34,612 nt of DNA. It comes from an uncultured Oxalobacteraceae bacterium. GTDB taxonomy: Bacteria; Pseudomonadota; Gammaproteobacteria; Burkholderiales; Burkholderiaceae. The stretch lies in contig CAMLIL010000060.1 of assembly GCA_946480015.1 (NCBI GenBank), positions 1 to 34,612 of the forward strand, read 5' to 3'. The notes beneath the pieces were generated by a model. It was not told the DNA's origin. It saw only the letters and a program-made list of their open reading frames with translations, and did no database searches. How positions within the stretch are numbered: position 1 is the stretch's first letter; each line of letters begins with the position of its first letter. Below, one piece after another: positions 32,052 through 34,612 of the stretch. The translations under genes were made by a program, and so were the position numbers.

Positions 32052-33449
32052 TTACTCGTCGATCGCTTTCAGGAAGGAAATCGACGGCGCGAAGAAGTAC
32101 TCGCCACCGCGCAAGTTGACGAAGCCGGAGAAATCGAAAGGTTCGGTCATCGATTCGCCGTACTGCCTGGGATAACGCTGGCCGTGCGGACCGGCGCCCT
32201 GGCCGATGAGCGGATCGATGCCGGTGCCCGGATGCGGAAAGTCGCGCGCGTTGGCCCAGTATTGCTGCGTGGTTTCGAACTGGCGTGCCAGGTCGGCCTG
32301 GTAGGCCATGAACAGCAGGCCGACCCCCGCGCTGGGTTTGTTCTCGATGCCGTCGCTGTTGGGTTCGTCGCTGCGGCAGCCGTAGGGGATGCCGCGCCGC
32401 GCCATCAGGGCCGCTTTGCTGCCCGCCACATCGCGCGGATTGACTTTGCGCACGTGGCCGGCGAACGGGCATTTCATGCCCTCCGCATCGGCGGCGTAAT
32501 TGAAGTTATTGGGCACGCCGCCGTCGGCCGGCGTCACCGGCGCCTCGTCGTCGTGCAAGGTTACCGGGGTGCCGTTCTCGAAGCGGCCCACCACCGAGGC
32601 GCCCGCGCGTTCGCCGGCATTGTCCATCACTTCGGCGAGCTGCACCTCGCGGCGCTTGAAGCCGCGCACGTTCTGTTCCAGCTTGCGGAACACGAAATAG
32701 CTGCCGCAGCTGTGCTCGCCCTTGCCGCCGGGGCATTTCACCAGCAGCTGGCTGAGTGGAATCGACGGGTTCCACTGGTCGATTCCGCCCTCGGCACTTT
32801 CCTGATCGACATCTTCCTGCAGCGCCAGCGGCTGGCTGCGTCCATCCACGTAACCGAAGTGTTCGATGCCGTTGCCGTCGTCGTTGAACAGGGCGCGCCC
32901 GGTTTCGCTGCCGATCAGGCGCACCGCGCCGCCGGTCAGGGCGATGCGGGTCTGGTAAGCCATCAGCCAGGCCAGCTGTTCTTCTTCGCTGTCGACGCCG
33001 GCGATCACCATCGCATGCGCCTCGGCGGCCAAGTGCTGGTCCCAGGTGCTCACAGGCGGGTCGGACAGCTTGCGCGTGCGCATGCCGGCGCAAAAGGCGG
33101 GATCGTCCGGCATCGCCGCCTGCCTGCCCAGTGCCTCATAGCCCTTGGCGCTCAGGAACACCGTGGAAAATGGCGCCATCGACATGCCGGTGGCCTTGAA
33201 GAGCGTGGCGCCGGTCAATTGCTGCAGTGCCGTAGTGGCTTCGCAGCCGAGCTCGTGCATAAACTCGCGCGCACCCGCCTGCTGCTGCGGATCGAAGGCC
33301 AGCAAGAGATGGATGGTGAAGTGGCGCCCATGCCCCTTGAGGATATTGCCCTGCAGGTCGTTGAGCATGGCCAGCTCGGCGTTCGTGTCGGCGCTGCGGA
33401 CGGCCAGCGAGCGGGTCCAGGAAAGCGTTTGTTGAAGATTCAGGGTCAT
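32052..33449 (-). CDS. DyP-type heme peroxidase
   Basis: The 465-residue dye-decolorising peroxidase has two ferredoxin-like folds and carries the G-x-x-D-G motif as GYVDGRSQP (near residue 198). The proximal heme His lies in CPFAGHVRKVNPRD, with the downstream Arg and Asp also present. LQGNILKGHGR at the N terminus is typical of the larger subgroup. DyPs use hydrogen peroxide to oxidise phenols and dyes. No Tat signal or export peptide is visible, so it is probably cytoplasmic. The start ATG 33449 follows GGCCTCATC, a weak ribosome site. It lies 99 bases downstream of the rstA-like gene on the same strand, so co-transcription is possible. It converges stop-to-stop with the exported protein gene. 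Confidence 0.94.
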   Translation of the reverse strand: MTLNLQQTLSWTRSLAVRSADTNAELAMLNDLQGNILKGHGRHFTIHLLLAFDPQQQAGAREFMHELGCEATTALQQLTGATLFKATGMSMAPFSTVFLSAKGYEALGRQAAMPDDPAFCAGMRTRKLSDPPVSTWDQHLAAEAHAMVIAGVDSEEEQLAWLMAYQTRIALTGGAVRLIGSETGRALFNDDGNGIEHFGYVDGRSQPLALQEDVDQESAEGGIDQWNPSIPLSQLLVKCPGGKGEHSCGSYFVFRKLEQNVRGFKRREVQLAEVMDNAGERAGASVVGRFENGTPVTLHDDEAPVTPADGGVPNNFNYAADAEGMKCPFAGHVRKVNPRDVAGSKAALMARRGIPYGCRSDEPNSDGIENKPSAGVGLLFMAYQADLARQFETTQQYWANARDFPHPGTGIDPLIGQGAGPHGQRYPRQYGESMTEPFDFSGFVNLRGGEYFFAPSISFLKAIDE

Positions 33450-33548
33450 GATGAGGCCTTCAATGTGAACTCGTGAAGTCCTATCATCGGAAAACGGACA
33501 GTCAGCGCTTTAATTCATGTCAGGAAACATTAAAGTTCCGAAAGCCAG

Positions 33549-34235
33549 TCAGGCCCAGGCAGACGGGGAGAACAGGTAACCTTCGCCCCATACAGTCTTG
33601 ATTTTTTCCGAGTCGGCGTCGTCGAATTTACGGCGCAGCTTGGAAATGCAATTGTCGATACTGCGGTCCATCCCATCGAATTCGATGCCGCGCATTTTTT
33701 TCAGAATCGCGTCACGGGACAACACCTTGCCGGCCGATTCGGCCAGTACGAGCAGCAGTTTATACTCGGTATTGCTTAAAATGCAAACGTTGTCACGCCA
33801 AGTGACGCTGCGATCGCTGGTGGCGATCATTAATTCTCCAAATACCAACACTCCGGCGTCCGCCGGCGCCTTGGCGCTGGCGCGGCGCATCAAGGCGCGC
33901 AGGCGCGCCAGCAGCACGCGCGGCTGCACCGGCTTGTTGACGAAGTCGTCCGCGCCCTGTTCCAGCACCGACACTTCATCGTAGGAATCCTCGCGCGCGG
34001 TCAGGATCAGGATCGGCACCTCGGCCACTTCGCGGATCTGGCGGCACACCACCACCCCATCCAGGCCGGGCAGCATCAGGTCGAGCACCACCACATCCGG
34101 GGCGCTGCGCTTGAACGCGGCCAGCGCCTCGTCGCCGCGCGCCACCAGCTCGACCGTGAATTCGTAGCCGCTTAGATATTCGCTTATCAACTGCGCCAGG
34201 CGCGCATCGTCTTCCACCAGCAGTACTCGGACCAT
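33549..34235 (-). CDS. rstA: RstA-like response regulator
   Basis: This 228-residue OmpR-family regulator has a receiver domain at about 2-118 with D9-D10, phospho-acceptor D52 in VVVLDLMLPG and K in VNKPVQP. The C-terminal winged helix contains LSNTEYKLLLVLAESAGKVL, a KMRGIEFDGMDRSIDNCISK segment and TVWGEGYLFSPSAW. The last two are strikingly like E. coli RstA (RGVSYDGLDRSVDVAISRLR, YLFAPHAW). AAGGAGAAAC directly precedes the ATG at 34235. It is probably the partner of the RstB-like kinase at 28143-29432; the two are split by about 4 kb. Targets may include its own gene and the kinase gene, through the shared site at 34311-34330. Confidence 0.9.
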   Translation of the reverse strand: MVRVLLVEDDARLAQLISEYLSGYEFTVELVARGDEALAAFKRSAPDVVVLDLMLPGLDGVVVCRQIREVAEVPILILTAREDSYDEVSVLEQGADDFVNKPVQPRVLLARLRALMRRASAKAPADAGVLVFGELMIATSDRSVTWRDNVCILSNTEYKLLLVLAESAGKVLSRDAILKKMRGIEFDGMDRSIDNCISKLRRKFDDADSEKIKTVWGEGYLFSPSAWA

Positions 34236-34255
34236 GTGTTTCTCCTTCTACCGGG

Positions 34256-34266
34256 ATTGTATAAGA
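34256..34266 (-). promoter_or_regulatory. Promoter element shared by rstA-like and rstB-like genes (copy 2)
   Basis: On the minus strand this reads TCTTATACAAT, identical to 29440-29450. It lies 20 bases before the rstA-like start with the ribosome site between. TATACA would be the -10. Confidence 0.5.
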
Positions 34267-34310
34267 GCAAACACGGAAATCCCGCGATGTCGCTGCCCGC
34301 CGACAAACCG

Positions 34311-34330
34311 TTACAGACTGATGACAATTG
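34311..34330. promoter_or_regulatory. Bipartite site TTACA-N7-GACAATTG (copy 2)
   Basis: Matches the copy at 29471-29490 at both half-sites and at three of the seven spacer bases. It lies about 45 bases further from the start gene than the -10 element; the other copy is 21 bases from its own. The minus-strand half-site TGTAAC partly fits the E. coli RstA box half TGTAAC. Confidence 0.55.
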
Positions 34331-34401
34331 CGGTTAGTTCATTCTGGTGCGGAAGCGCAGCAAGGTGGGGAGCCGGCGTACGGTGGCGCAAGGCTTGCGC
34401 G

Positions 34402-34432
34402 AAAAAAAAGCCAGCAACTGAACATTGCTGGC
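34402..34432 (-). terminator. Intrinsic terminator of sodB
   Basis: GCCAGCAA (34410-34417) and TTGCTGGC (34425-34432) pair perfectly around a seven-base loop. On the minus strand the stem is followed by eight T residues (A run 34402-34409). It ends 25 bases after the sodB stop and would isolate sodB from rstA downstream. Confidence 0.85.
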
Positions 34433-34457
34433 CTTTCAAGAGCGACTGCTGGAACAA

Positions 34458-34612
34458 TCAGGCGAAGTTTTGCGCCACGAAATCCCAGTTCACCAGACCC
34501 CAGAACGTCTCGACATACTTGGCGCGCAGGTTGCGGTAGTCGATGTAATAAGCGTGCTCCCACACGTCGCAGGTCAGCAGCGCCTTGTCGGCGGTGGTCA
34601 GCGGGGTGGCGG
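34458..34612 (-). CDS. sodB: Superoxide dismutase [Fe], C-terminal part only
   Basis: Only the last 51 codons are in the window; the 5' end lies beyond the right edge. On the minus strand it reads [20 protein letters not shown] and ends [12 protein letters not shown] and H of DVWEH are metal ligands, and the whole tail matches iron (or Fe/Mn) superoxide dismutase. Cytoplasmic, converting superoxide to hydrogen peroxide and oxygen. The next gene downstream on this strand is rstA-like, with a terminator between them. The DyP peroxidase 1 kb further on would consume peroxide, but a functional link is speculative. Confidence 0.9.
   Translation of the reverse strand, partial: ATPLTTADKALLTCDVWEHAYYIDYRNLRAKYVETFWGLVNWDFVAQNFA

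Overview
The window is a high-GC chromosomal segment of a betaproteobacterium, most likely family Oxalobacteraceae (Massilia/Duganella/Janthinobacterium type). This is inferred from codon use, from the MoxR-DUF58-TgpA-MltB and DsbA neighbourhoods, from a PEP-CTERM protein, from a choice-of-anchor X protein, and from a fold-back intergenic repeat. No database search was possible. There are no tRNA, rRNA or CRISPR genes and no complete mobile element.

Layout. 1-4.7 kb: the 3' part of a TPR gene built from 129-bp tandem repeats, three of them identical, then a short 3' scrap of kdpD, an orphan kdpE, a frameshifted TonB_C/Sel1 gene and a TMEM175-type K+ channel. 4.8-7.3 kb: an Old Yellow Enzyme gene divergent from an HxlR regulator across a large nested dyad, a transposase fragment, strong terminators and a PEP-CTERM protein. 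7.6-9.5 kb: cysM, a small HTH-like gene and an AT-rich, gene-free stretch carrying a phased series of AATTGT motifs. 9.5-14.6 kb (minus): the overlapping operon moxR - DUF58 - tgpA - mltB, probably for envelope work. 14.7-18.4 kb: an HDAC-family deacetylase, a 41-codon leader ORF that overlaps a choice-of-anchor X gene, a secreted Cys-rich hydrolase-like protein and a tiny membrane protein. 18.6-23.8 kb: ylqF, a fold-back repeat, a DODA-type dioxygenase, and a membrane protein coupled to an M1 metallopeptidase. 23.8-27.0 kb: cobalamin riboswitch, btuB and btuF. 27.1-28.1 kb: dsbA coupled to a small membrane protein. 28.1-34.6 kb: an RstB-like kinase and an RstA-like regulator separated by four other genes (PrcB-domain lipoprotein, MipA, a periplasmic protein, a DyP peroxidase), then the 3' end of sodB.

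Most notable observations. (i) The rstB-like and rstA-like genes lie about 4 kb apart, yet both carry the same 11-bp promoter element and the same 20-bp bipartite upstream site, which argues that they are one split, co-regulated two-component system. (ii) A terminator and a mutually exclusive alternative hairpin lie directly before the PrcB-domain lipoprotein gene. (iii) A 178-bp fold-back element with perfect 19-bp ends separates ylqF and the dioxygenase gene. (iv) The TPR array has identical units and abuts a kdpD remnant, suggesting recent rearrangement. (v) The AT-rich stretch at 9.1-9.4 kb holds five AATTGT/ACAATT motifs at near-helical spacing.
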